Assembly (NCBI GenBank): GCA_017991595.1
Contig: JAGOQJ010000001.1
Location: 668,410 to 732,409, forward strand
From: Candidatus Didemnitutus sp.
Lineage (GTDB): Bacteria; Verrucomicrobiota; Verrucomicrobiia; Opitutales; Opitutaceae
Length of the DNA: 64,000 nucleotides
Reading direction: 5' to 3'
Both the position numbers and the translations under genes were made by a program. Shown piece by piece: positions 1-8,173 of this stretch (within the stretch, counting starts at the first letter, position 1; each line of letters opens with the position of its first letter). A model generated the notes under the pieces. It ran no database searches, was not told where the DNA came from, and saw only the letters and a program-made list of their open reading frames with translations.

Positions 1-1019
1 AAGCCGCGCTCGCCTCCGCCCGCGCCGCCAGCGTCCTCAGCCAGGCCCGCCTCACCAAGGCCGAACAGGATTTCCGCCAGGCCAACGACCTCTACCAGAA
101 GCAGCTCATCTCCGACGCCGAGTTCATCGCCGCGCAGACGAATCTCAACGTCGCCAAGGCTGACTACGATTCCTCCCTCGCCCAGATCCGCCGCACCGAG
201 GGCTCCGTCGACCAGTCGCGCGACCAGCTCGACAAGACCACCATCTACTCGCCGATGGACGGCACCATCAGCTCCCTCACCAGCGAGGTCGGCGAGCGCG
301 TCGTCGGCACCAACCAGTTCGCCGGCACCGAGATCATGCGCATCGCCAACCTCGATGCGATGGAAGTCCGCGTCCGCGTGAACGAGAACGACATCGTCAA
401 CGTCAAGGTCGGCGACCGCACCGTCGTCTCCGTGGACGCGTTTCCCGGCCGCAAGTTCGAGGGCGCCGTGGCCGAGATTTCCAGCTCCGCGCTGAGCACC
501 GGCGGTCAGAGTGCCGCCGCCCAGATCATCGCCTCCGCTTCCGACGAGGTCACCAACTTCCTCGTCAAGATCCGCATTAAGGAGCGCGATCTCCGCCTGC
601 GGCCCGGCATGAGTGCCACCGTCGACGTCGAGACGCAGACCGTTGAAAACGTCATCGCCGTGCCGATCCAGTCCGTGACCGTGCGCGCCGCCGGTGGCAA
701 GACCACCGAGGAGATCGCCGCCGCCGCCGCCAAGGAGGCCAAGGAACGCTCGGGCAACGACCTCGATGTCGCCAGCGAGCGCGACGAGGCCCGCCGTAAT
801 CGCGAGAAACTCCAGCGCGTGGTCTTCGTGAAGGACGGCGACAAGGTCGCCCTGCGCCAGGTCGAGACCGGCATCGCCGACAATTCCCACATCGAGATCA
901 AGAGCGGGTTGAAAGAAGGCGAGGAAGTCGTCTCCGGCAGCTACGCCGCCATCAGCCGCACGCTCAAGGACGGCTCCAAGGTGATGATCGAAAAGCGCAA
1001 GAAGGAGGAGGCCAAGTAA
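1..1019 (+). CDS. HlyD/MacA-type periplasmic adaptor subunit (5' end missing)
   Basis: The reading frame is open from base 3 and lacks its start, so only the C-terminal 338 or so residues are present. The visible part begins inside an Ala/Gln-rich alpha-helical hairpin ([19 protein letters not shown]), passes through the lipoyl-type half motif [14 protein letters not shown], and continues into the beta-barrel and membrane-proximal domains typical of HlyD/MacA/RND adaptors. These proteins bridge an inner-membrane ABC or RND pump to an outer-membrane channel. An ABC ATPase and two MacB-like permeases follow directly, so it is probably the adaptor of that export system. The 25-residue Ala/Lys/Glu-rich segment near residues 235-265 of the visible part is an unusual charged insertion. 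Substrate unknown. Confidence 0.9.
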   Translation, partial: AALASARAASVLSQARLTKAEQDFRQANDLYQKQLISDAEFIAAQTNLNVAKADYDSSLAQIRRTEGSVDQSRDQLDKTTIYSPMDGTISSLTSEVGERVVGTNQFAGTEIMRIANLDAMEVRVRVNENDIVNVKVGDRTVVSVDAFPGRKFEGAVAEISSSALSTGGQSAAAQIIASASDEVTNFLVKIRIKERDLRLRPGMSATVDVETQTVENVIAVPIQSVTVRAAGGKTTEEIAAAAAKEAKERSGNDLDVASERDEARRNREKLQRVVFVKDGDKVALRQVETGIADNSHIEIKSGLKEGEEVVSGSYAAISRTLKDGSKVMIEKRKKEEAK

Positions 1020-1080
1020 CCCGGTGGCTCCGGCCCACTGCCTGAGCCACCCCGCCCGGCCTCCCTCCTCTCCTCCACCC

Positions 1081-1818
1081 ATGTCCGCCTCCTCCGCCGC
1101 TCCCGCCTCCACTCGCGAGCACCGCCCGCCCGGCCCGTTGGTCATCGACATCCGCGGCGTCACCAAGCTCTACAAGATGGGCGAAGAGATCGTGCACGCC
1201 CTCCGCGGCGTCGCGCTCCAGGTGCACCGCAACGAATACCTCGCCATCATGGGCCCCTCCGGCTCGGGCAAGTCGACGCTCATGAACATGCTCGGCTGCC
1301 TCGATACGCCCACCAGCGGCCACTACGAGTTCGCCGGCAAGGATGTCTCGAGCATGAGCGACGACGAGCTCGCCGACATCCGCAACCGCGAGATCGGCTT
1401 CGTCTTCCAGACCTTCAACCTCCTGCCACGCTCCACTTCGCTCGCCAATGTCGAGTTGCCGCTGATCTACGCCGGCATCCCTCCGCACCAGCGACGCGAG
1501 CAGGCGATCCAGGCCTTGCGCAACGTCGGCCTCGGCGAGCGCATGGGCCACAAGCCCAACGAGCTCTCCGGCGGCCAGCGCCAGCGCGTCGCCATCGCCC
1601 GCGCCCTCGTCAACAACCCCTCCATCATCCTCGCCGACGAGCCGACCGGCAACCTCGACTCCCGCACGGGCGAGGAGATCATGCAGCTCTTCGAGGACCT
1701 CTACGCGCAGGGCAACACCATCATCGTCGTCACGCACGAGGAAGATATCGCCCGCCACGCCCGTCGCATCGTTCGCCTGCGCGACGGCTTGATCGAGAGC
1801 GACGTGCGGCAACCCTGA
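1081..1818 (+). CDS. ABC transporter ATP-binding protein (MacB/LolD-like)
   Basis: A 245-residue nucleotide-binding subunit. Walker A (GPSGSGKST) is at about residues 58-66, the ABC signature LSGGQ at about 162-166 and Walker B ([11 protein letters not shown]) at about 182-192, the last being the form typical of the LolD/MacB/FtsE group. The ATG at 1081 is preferred. An in-frame GTG at 1024 would add 19 low-complexity Pro/Ser-rich residues ahead of the domain. It lies between the adaptor gene and two permease genes and ends 3 bases before the first permease. It should power export by the adjacent permeases. In E. coli MacB the ATPase and permease are one polypeptide; here they are separate. 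Confidence 0.93.
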   Translation: MSASSAAPASTREHRPPGPLVIDIRGVTKLYKMGEEIVHALRGVALQVHRNEYLAIMGPSGSGKSTLMNMLGCLDTPTSGHYEFAGKDVSSMSDDELADIRNREIGFVFQTFNLLPRSTSLANVELPLIYAGIPPHQRREQAIQALRNVGLGERMGHKPNELSGGQRQRVAIARALVNNPSIILADEPTGNLDSRTGEEIMQLFEDLYAQGNTIIVVTHEEDIARHARRIVRLRDGLIESDVRQP

Positions 1819-1821
1819 CCG

Positions 1822-3072
1822 ATGAAACGGTTCCTCTACGAGTTCTCCGAGTCCGTGCGCATTGCGGCGACGCAGATTCGCGCGAACAAGATGCGCTCCG
1901 TCCTCACGGCCCTCGGCGTCATCATCGGCGTCGTGGCCGTCACGCTCATGGGCACCGCCATCCGCGGCATCGACAAGGGCTTCGCCAACAGCCTCGCCCT
2001 GCTCGGCGACGACGTGCTCTACGTGCAGAAATGGCCCTGGGGCCCCGTCGAGGATTGGTGGAACTACGTCAACCGCCCGAACCTCGCGCCCGACCACGCC
2101 GACAAACTCAACCGCATCATCGAGAGCACGCACGACTCGCTCCTCGCCTTCGCCGTGCCGGTCGTCGGACGCGGCTCCGTCATCAAGGTCGGCGATGCCA
2201 AGGTCAGCGGCGTCTTCACCATCGGCACCACCGCGCCCTATGCGCAGATGACCGGCACCGAATACAAGGAAGGCCGCCTCTTCAACGAGACCGAGGCCGA
2301 GTCCGGTGCGCAGGTTTGCGTGCTCGGCTACGACGTCGCCGAGGCACTGCTGCCCAATCGCGACCCGATCGGCGAGACCGTGCTTATCAGTGGCCAGCCC
2401 TTCAAGGTCGTGGGCGTCTTCGCCAAGCAGGGCGAATTCCTCGGTATGTTCAGCTTCGACAACCAGGCTGTCATCCCGCTGAAGGCGTTCCAGAAGCACT
2501 TTTCCACCCGACGCGGCGCCGAGATCCGCGTGAAGGTCATCGACAAGACGCAGCTCGCCGCCGCCAAGGACGAACTCACCGGCGCGATGCGCCGCGTGCG
2601 CGCCCAGCTCCCGGGCGAGCGGAATAATTTCAACATCAACGAGCAGGAGGCCTTCAAGGCCCAGCTCGATCCCGTGAAGGGCACGATCGCCACCATCGGC
2701 TTCGTCATCACCGGCCTCGCGCTCTTCGTCGGTGCGATCGGCATCATGAACATCACCTTCGTCTCCGTGAAGGAGCGCACGAAGGAGATCGGCACGCGCA
2801 AGGCCCTCGGTGCGCGCCGCCGGTCGATCCTGCTGCAATTCCTCATTGAGGCTGTCTCCATCTCGCTCATCGGCGGGCTCGCCGGCCTCGCGCTTACCAT
2901 GGTGCTCGTGCAGGTGGCGGCTCAGGCCTTCCCCAGTTTCCCGGTCAGCATTTCCCTCAGCATCGTGGCGCTGGCCGTCGGCACCTCGGTCTTCGCCGGC
3001 GTCGCCGCCGGCTTCGTGCCCGCCCTCGGCGCGTCGCGCCTCGATCCCGTCGTGGCCCTGCGTTACGAGTGA
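1822..3072 (+). CDS. ABC transporter permease, MacB/FtsX family (first)
   Basis: A 416-residue permease with the MacB layout: an N-terminal membrane helix (about residues 23-45, SVLTALGVIIGVVAVTLMG), a large periplasmic MacB_PCD-like domain, and three C-terminal helices carrying the FtsX core. The conserved segment KERTKEIGTRKALGARRRS couples the core to the ATPase. It starts 3 bases after the ATPase stop and is followed 7 bases later by a second permease of the same kind. The two presumably form a heterodimer rather than the MacB homodimer. The transported substrate cannot be told from sequence. Confidence 0.92.
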   Translation: MKRFLYEFSESVRIAATQIRANKMRSVLTALGVIIGVVAVTLMGTAIRGIDKGFANSLALLGDDVLYVQKWPWGPVEDWWNYVNRPNLAPDHADKLNRIIESTHDSLLAFAVPVVGRGSVIKVGDAKVSGVFTIGTTAPYAQMTGTEYKEGRLFNETEAESGAQVCVLGYDVAEALLPNRDPIGETVLISGQPFKVVGVFAKQGEFLGMFSFDNQAVIPLKAFQKHFSTRRGAEIRVKVIDKTQLAAAKDELTGAMRRVRAQLPGERNNFNINEQEAFKAQLDPVKGTIATIGFVITGLALFVGAIGIMNITFVSVKERTKEIGTRKALGARRRSILLQFLIEAVSISLIGGLAGLALTMVLVQVAAQAFPSFPVSISLSIVALAVGTSVFAGVAAGFVPALGASRLDPVVALRYE

Positions 3073-3079
3073 CCTCGCC

Positions 3080-4327
3080 ATGAAAATCACCGAAGTCTTC
3101 CGCATGGCCGTCGGCTCCCTCGGGGTGAACAAGCTCCGCTCGGGCCTCACGATGTTCGGCATCACCATCGGCGTGTTCACCGTCATCGGCGTCATGACCG
3201 CCGTGACCGCGCTGCGCAGCTCCATCGAGACCGGTCTGAGTTTCTTGGGGACGAACATGTTCCAGTTCGCCAAGTTCCCCGTCACGGGCGGCGGCGGCGA
3301 CGAGGGACCCCGGCGGCGCCGCCTCGAGTTGCGGCGCGATATCACGCTCGATCAGGCGATGCGCTACCAGCAGCTGATGGCCGAGACCACGAACGTCATC
3401 TGCCTGAAAGTCTTCAACAACGGCGCACCCGTGCACGCCACCTATGGCGGCCGCAAGACCCAGCCCGGCGTCACCTTTGGTGGCAGCAACGAGCACTTCC
3501 TCGCCGCCAACCAGTATACGATCGAAGCCGGCCGCAACTTCACCGCCGACGACATCGAATACGGCCGCCCCGTCATCATCATCGGGCAGGAGCTGGTCAC
3601 GCGCCTCTTCCCCTCGGAGAACCCGCTCGAAAAGATCATCAAGATCAAGGATCGCACCTACACGGTCATCGGCACCTTTGCCTCGAAGGGTAACGCCTTC
3701 GGCGGCAACAGCGATGCCATCGGCATGATTCCGATCACGCGCTTCATCACGGATTTCGGCGCCGAGCGCATGACCGTCAACATCGCCACCCAGGCGCCCA
3801 CGCAGACGCTCTACAACGAGACGCTCGACAAGGCCGTCACCGCCATGCGCATCGCCCGCGGCCTGAAGGCCGAGCAGGAAAACGATTTCGAGATCTACTC
3901 GAACGACTCGCTCCTCTCCGCCTTCGCCAAGGTGGCCGACGTCATCGCCGCGGGGTCGTTCCTCATCAGCGGCATCGCGCTGCTCGCCGCCGGCGTGGGC
4001 ATCATGAACATCATGCTCGTCAGCGTCACGGAGCGCACCAAGGAGATCGGCATCCGCAAGTCCCTCGGCGCCCGGCGCAAGTCGATCCTCACCCAATTCC
4101 TGATCGAGGCCGTCACCATCTCGCTCATGGGCGGCGTGGCCGGCATCCTGCTCGGCATCGGGGTGGGCAACGGCCTCGCGATGCTGCTCAAGGCGCAGGC
4201 CGTGATCCCGTGGGATTGGGCCGGCATCGGCCTCGTCGTCTGCTCGGGCATCGGCATCGGCTTCGGTTTTTATCCGGCCTGGAAAGCGGCGCGCCTCGAC
4301 CCGATCGAGGCCCTGCGCTTCGAGTGA
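3080..4327 (+). CDS. ABC transporter permease, MacB/FtsX family (second)
   Basis: A 415-residue paralogue of the preceding permease with the same plan: N-terminal helix (about residues 21-43), extracytoplasmic domain, three C-terminal helices and the loop TERTKEIGIRKSLGARRKS. The frame is open upstream into the first permease, but the ATG at 3080 fits the family and leaves a normal 7-base spacer. The periplasmic domain contains a short Gly/Asp/Arg-rich insertion (GGGGDEGPRRRR) near residues 70-85 that the first permease lacks. Last gene of the four-gene export operon. Confidence 0.91.
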   Translation: MKITEVFRMAVGSLGVNKLRSGLTMFGITIGVFTVIGVMTAVTALRSSIETGLSFLGTNMFQFAKFPVTGGGGDEGPRRRRLELRRDITLDQAMRYQQLMAETTNVICLKVFNNGAPVHATYGGRKTQPGVTFGGSNEHFLAANQYTIEAGRNFTADDIEYGRPVIIIGQELVTRLFPSENPLEKIIKIKDRTYTVIGTFASKGNAFGGNSDAIGMIPITRFITDFGAERMTVNIATQAPTQTLYNETLDKAVTAMRIARGLKAEQENDFEIYSNDSLLSAFAKVADVIAAGSFLISGIALLAAGVGIMNIMLVSVTERTKEIGIRKSLGARRKSILTQFLIEAVTISLMGGVAGILLGIGVGNGLAMLLKAQAVIPWDWAGIGLVVCSGIGIGFGFYPAWKAARLDPIEALRFE

Positions 4328-4432
4328 ACCGCCGCCGCGGCCCGGCGTGCTGCGGCGGGCGCGGTCGGTGACGCTCGCGACACAACTGCGCTATTGAAGC
4401 GGGCGGGCTCGTCCGGTTTGCTGGGCGCACCC

Positions 4433-6769
4433 TTGAAGCTCCAATTTAAGCTCAATCCCGCCCTGCGTCGCGACCTGGCCCCCGGTGACCGTCGACGCTG
4501 GTTCTTCAGCTCCATCGCGCTGCGCATCGATGTGCGCGCGGTGTCGATCTGGTCCTTCGAGATCTACTGGAAGCGACTCCTCCTTGGCACGTCGGTGCTC
4601 GCGGTGGTCGGCTACCTCACGCTCGTGACGGCGCTGTTCCTCTGGCTCGACCGCAACGAGGAGAACCGCGTCACCTGGCTTGACCTCGCCACCGCGCCGG
4701 TGCGTATGGAAAACCTACGCAAGAAGCGCGGCGAGACCGCGATCGAGACGGCCTTCGCCAAGTTCGAGGAGCGCGACTTCGTCGAGGGTTTCTACAACCT
4801 CCGCGTCGGCCTTTCCCGTGCGCAGGACAACGTCAAGGCCCGCGTCATGCTCGCGCGCCTTTACGCCGGCTCCGATCCCGCGCAGGCCCTCGCTACGCTC
4901 GAGACCGGCCTGAAGCACGCCGCCAACGACCCCGCGCTCCTCCGCGCGCTGTTCAGCTACTACGCGCAGTTGCAGGCCCAGGGCCGCGCCCTCGAGCAGA
5001 CCGAGAAGCTTCTCGATCCCAACCGCGTGCCGCCCATCACCGGCGAAGCCCGTGAATTTCTCACGGTCGTGCGCGCCGGGCTCGTGCTGGAGCGCGATCC
5101 CGCCGAGGCTGATCGCCTGCTCGCCTCGTTGGGAGAGTTGCAGAACAACGCCGACGCGCTCCGCGCCTACCGCTTCCGGCTCGATGCGCTCGTGAAGCTC
5201 GGCCGCGGTCTCGAGGCGCTCGCCCTGCCGCGCCCCGCCGCCGCCAAGGACTCCGACGACGCCTCCGAGCTGCGCGCCGAGGCGGAGATCGCGATCGCCC
5301 GCGAGGACGCCACCGCGCTCGACAGCGCCCTGCGCCGCTACAAGGCCACCGGCCCCGACCAGCCGCAGAACTACATCTACGCTTTCCAAGCTTGGCACCG
5401 CATGAAGCGCCTCACGCTCCGCGACTCGGTGGAGCAGGAGTATTACCGCGTATTCGGCGCCAACGACGCCGCGATGCAGCTCCTCGCCGCCTCCGCGGTG
5501 AACATGGGCCTCTCCGACGTCGTGCACCGCGCGATGCAGGTGGCGCAGCGCAACCGGCTCAGCACTTTCGCGTTCCGTGTTCACTTGACCGAACTGGCAC
5601 TCCGTCGCGGCGAATTCGACCAGGCTTTCCGCCTGCTCCGCGATTGGGAGCGCTCCGTGGAGACGCTCAAGCCGATGCAACGCTCCTACCCGGATCTCGT
5701 CAGCCGCCTCGTGCGCGCCTGCGTTACCGGCGGCGAGCAGCAACAGGCCGGTCTCATCTCCCAACTCGGCACGATGCGCGGCCGCTCCGGTCCGGCGCTC
5801 TACAGTTTCACTTCCGAGACGCTGGAACGAGCCGGCCACCTCGAGACGGCCCGCGACGTCCTGCAACTCGGCCTGCGCTTCTACCCCTACACCGACAACC
5901 TCGTGGAGTTGAATGAACGCGTCACCGGCCGCCTGGCCGAGCTCGCCGCCGCCGCCGAGAAGGCGAAGCCCGTCGTTGCCGCCGTGGAATTGCCCAACAC
6001 TGCCGCGCTCGCGTTGCAGCAGCTCGACGATCTCATCGCGGAGCAATCCTTCCTCGCCGCGCGCGAACTGCTCCGCGCCATCCGCACCGGCAAGCCCGCG
6101 TGGATCCAGCTCGCCGATCAGGACCTCGCCCTGCGCGAGGCCGAGGTCGCGTTGCTCACCCAGGATCCGCTCGCGGCGCGCGCCGTCGTCCGCTCGCACC
6201 TCGATCGCTTCCGCAGCGAAGAGGACGCGCTCAAGCTCATCCGTCTCGGCGAATCGCTGCTCAAGCGCGAGCGCGTGTCCGAGGCTCGCATCATCCACGA
6301 CGAGGTCGAAGCCCTGCGCGGGGCCGCCCCCGCCGTGGCCTCCGCGCTCCGCTGGATGAATCTCGGCGACGATCTGGCGGGCTCGTTGACCAGCCAAGCC
6401 GCCGGCTTGGCGGCCATTGATCGGGAGCTGGCCCAGAACCGTCCGGCCGAGGCTCTGCGCGTGCTCGATTACGTGCGGCAGAAGGCGCCCACCTGGCTCG
6501 CGCAGGCGCGCAACGACTTGCTGGCCCGCGAAGTTCGCATCCGTCTGCTGCTCGATCAGCGTCCGCTCGCGGTCGCCGCCTTGCGCGAACTCGTGCTGCG
6601 CGCCGGTGTGTCGCGTGCGACGGCGTTCAAGCTGGTGCGCGATTACCTCGCCGACCGCGAGGAGGAGCGTGCGCTGCTGCTCGCCCGCGAAATCGTGAAG
6701 CTGCTGCCCGGCGACGCCGCCGCGAAGAAGCTGCTCAGCGAAGCCGAGGCGCCGCGGCCGACGGATTAA
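4433..6769 (+). CDS. Membrane-anchored TPR protein, WKR-TM-TPR family (copy 1)
   Basis: About 778 residues. After a basic cytoplasmic stretch of about 48 residues ending in the motif EIYWKR there is one transmembrane helix (about residues 52-75). A very long alpha-helical region follows, with Ala/Leu/Arg-rich TPR-like repeats throughout, predicted to lie outside the cytoplasm. No catalytic motif was found. Two paralogues with the same start (basic tail, W-K-R, one helix, TPR solenoid) occur at 46279-47946 and 47997-49652. The TTG at 4433 is chosen because it puts W-K-R at residues 46-48, matching those copies (46-50); a TTG at 4394 would lengthen the tail by 13 residues. Function unknown; scaffold-like role inferred only from the fold. 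Confidence 0.75.
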   Translation: MKLQFKLNPALRRDLAPGDRRRWFFSSIALRIDVRAVSIWSFEIYWKRLLLGTSVLAVVGYLTLVTALFLWLDRNEENRVTWLDLATAPVRMENLRKKRGETAIETAFAKFEERDFVEGFYNLRVGLSRAQDNVKARVMLARLYAGSDPAQALATLETGLKHAANDPALLRALFSYYAQLQAQGRALEQTEKLLDPNRVPPITGEAREFLTVVRAGLVLERDPAEADRLLASLGELQNNADALRAYRFRLDALVKLGRGLEALALPRPAAAKDSDDASELRAEAEIAIAREDATALDSALRRYKATGPDQPQNYIYAFQAWHRMKRLTLRDSVEQEYYRVFGANDAAMQLLAASAVNMGLSDVVHRAMQVAQRNRLSTFAFRVHLTELALRRGEFDQAFRLLRDWERSVETLKPMQRSYPDLVSRLVRACVTGGEQQQAGLISQLGTMRGRSGPALYSFTSETLERAGHLETARDVLQLGLRFYPYTDNLVELNERVTGRLAELAAAAEKAKPVVAAVELPNTAALALQQLDDLIAEQSFLAARELLRAIRTGKPAWIQLADQDLALREAEVALLTQDPLAARAVVRSHLDRFRSEEDALKLIRLGESLLKRERVSEARIIHDEVEALRGAAPAVASALRWMNLGDDLAGSLTSQAAGLAAIDRELAQNRPAEALRVLDYVRQKAPTWLAQARNDLLAREVRIRLLLDQRPLAVAALRELVLRAGVSRATAFKLVRDYLADREEERALLLAREIVKLLPGDAAAKKLLSEAEAPRPTD

Positions 6770-6795
6770 GCGTCGACCAAGGTTTGCATTTTATC

Positions 6796-6822
6796 GCCGG
6801 GGGCGTTGCCCCCGGCTTTTTT
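6796..6822 (+). terminator. Rho-independent terminator after the TPR gene
   Basis: A perfect 9-bp stem (GCCGGGGGC at 6796-6804 with GCCCCCGGC at 6808-6816), a GTT loop and six T residues (6817-6822). It lies 26 bases after the stop at 6769 and ends plus-strand transcription before the convergent gene at 6872. There is no T-run in the opposite direction. Confidence 0.92.
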
Positions 6823-6871
6823 GCGTTGCCGACGGGGCGTCGGCCGCGCCGGTCGCTGCTGTGACGCGGGA

Positions 6872-8077
6872 TCAGCCGCGGCGCAGCTCGGACCCGCGGA
6901 AGCGGATCATGATGCGGTTCACCTTCTTTTGGCGGCAGGAAATCTTGCCCGTCTGGAGATCGAAGCGGTCGGGCACGTCGAGGCGGATGACATCCACGAC
7001 GGCGTGGTAGCCGCGCTCGGAGAAGATATCGATCAGCATCGCCAGCGCGCCGGGCTCGTCGAGCAGCGGATCCTCGCTGTTCACATGCGCGTGGCCGGAA
7101 ATGGCGTGGCGCAGGACGATGGGGAGAATCTTTTTCTCGATCAGGCCGATCACGCGGGCGAAGAGCTCGGGATGATTCAGCGCGTAGCCGTCGAGACGCT
7201 TCACCAGTTCCTGGCGGGCGTGGATGACGATCTCGCTGGCCAGCGGGAGGGAACGGAGTTGGTCGTAGGTGCGGGGATCGAGCTCAAGCGAACTCTGGTA
7301 GGCGAGCTCCTGCGCGATGTTGCCCTCGACCTCATGGATCGTGCCCTGCGCGTTGATCAGGTGGTAGTGGAAGATGTCCTTGAGCGAGAGCAGCGCGTCC
7401 CAAGTTTGCTCCTTGAATACCCGGTAGCGGCGGGCGGCGAGAGCCTCGTCGAAGTCCGTGGCGCGTTCCTCGAGCAATTCACCGCGGCCGGAGACGCGGA
7501 CCTCCTCGTTGTGCGCCTTGGACTCGCGGCCGCGCTTGAGCTGGCGGCTGATGGATTCCTTCTCGTCGACGAAGAGGACGACGATGTGCACCACGGGCTG
7601 GCGGAAGTGGATGCCGAGCGGCGTGCCGTAGAACTCGCGCCAGAGCTGGACCATCTTCTCGTAAAGCATCTTCAGGCAGTCGACCTGCACCTTGGTGCGC
7701 GGGAAGCCGTCGAGGATGACGCCGTCGCGATACTCGGGTTTGAGCAATTGGCGCAAGAGCACGGAGAGCACCTCGCGGTCGCCGATCAAGCTGCCGGCCT
7801 CCTTGAGGCGCTTCATCTCCGGCGTGTCGAGCAGCGCGCTCATGACGATGGGCTGGCAGGTGAGACCGCGGGCCTTGGAAATGTAGGGCGTGTTGGTGCC
7901 TTTGCCGGCGCCAGGCGCGCCACCGAGGAGGATGAGCTCCTTGGGGAAGCGGAGGTTCTCGCGGCCGTAGTCCGCCTCAAGGTCGGCCCAGATCGGTTCG
8001 AAGATCACCGCGGCATCCTTGATCTCCAGATCGTGGGGCGGCGGGGCTTTGGTGGCGGGCGGAACGGGCGAGCTCAT
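6872..8077 (-). CDS. Adenylate-kinase-like nucleoside monophosphate kinase, extended
   Basis: A 401-residue protein. A P-loop of the adenylate kinase type (GAPGAGKGT) is at about residues 53-61, and the family phrase DGVILDGFPRT lies about 75 residues later, so phosphoryl transfer between nucleotides is the likely chemistry. Ordinary Adk is about 215 residues; this one has about 40 extra at the N terminus and a roughly 150-residue C-terminal extension with no domain I recognise. The ATG at 8077 is used; a GTG at 8107 would add ten residues. It runs convergent to the TPR gene. It may be a specialised paralogue rather than the housekeeping adenylate kinase. Confidence 0.8.
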   Translation of the reverse strand: MSSPVPPATKAPPPHDLEIKDAAVIFEPIWADLEADYGRENLRFPKELILLGGAPGAGKGTNTPYISKARGLTCQPIVMSALLDTPEMKRLKEAGSLIGDREVLSVLLRQLLKPEYRDGVILDGFPRTKVQVDCLKMLYEKMVQLWREFYGTPLGIHFRQPVVHIVVLFVDEKESISRQLKRGRESKAHNEEVRVSGRGELLEERATDFDEALAARRYRVFKEQTWDALLSLKDIFHYHLINAQGTIHEVEGNIAQELAYQSSLELDPRTYDQLRSLPLASEIVIHARQELVKRLDGYALNHPELFARVIGLIEKKILPIVLRHAISGHAHVNSEDPLLDEPGALAMLIDIFSERGYHAVVDVIRLDVPDRFDLQTGKISCRQKKVNRIMIRFRGSELRRG

Positions 8078-8173
8078 TGGGTCGGGGGAGGCAGCGTAGG
8101 ACGGCACCCCGGCGAGGCGACAAAAAAGGCGGTCTTTCGTCCCTGCGCGGGCGCGCGGCGGACGTGCAGGCGG

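Noticed and set aside
964-3345. A 793-codon minus-strand frame opposite the ABC transporter genes
   Set aside because: It is antisense to the ATPase and permease genes, with low-complexity His/Asp/Arg-rich translation and no motif.
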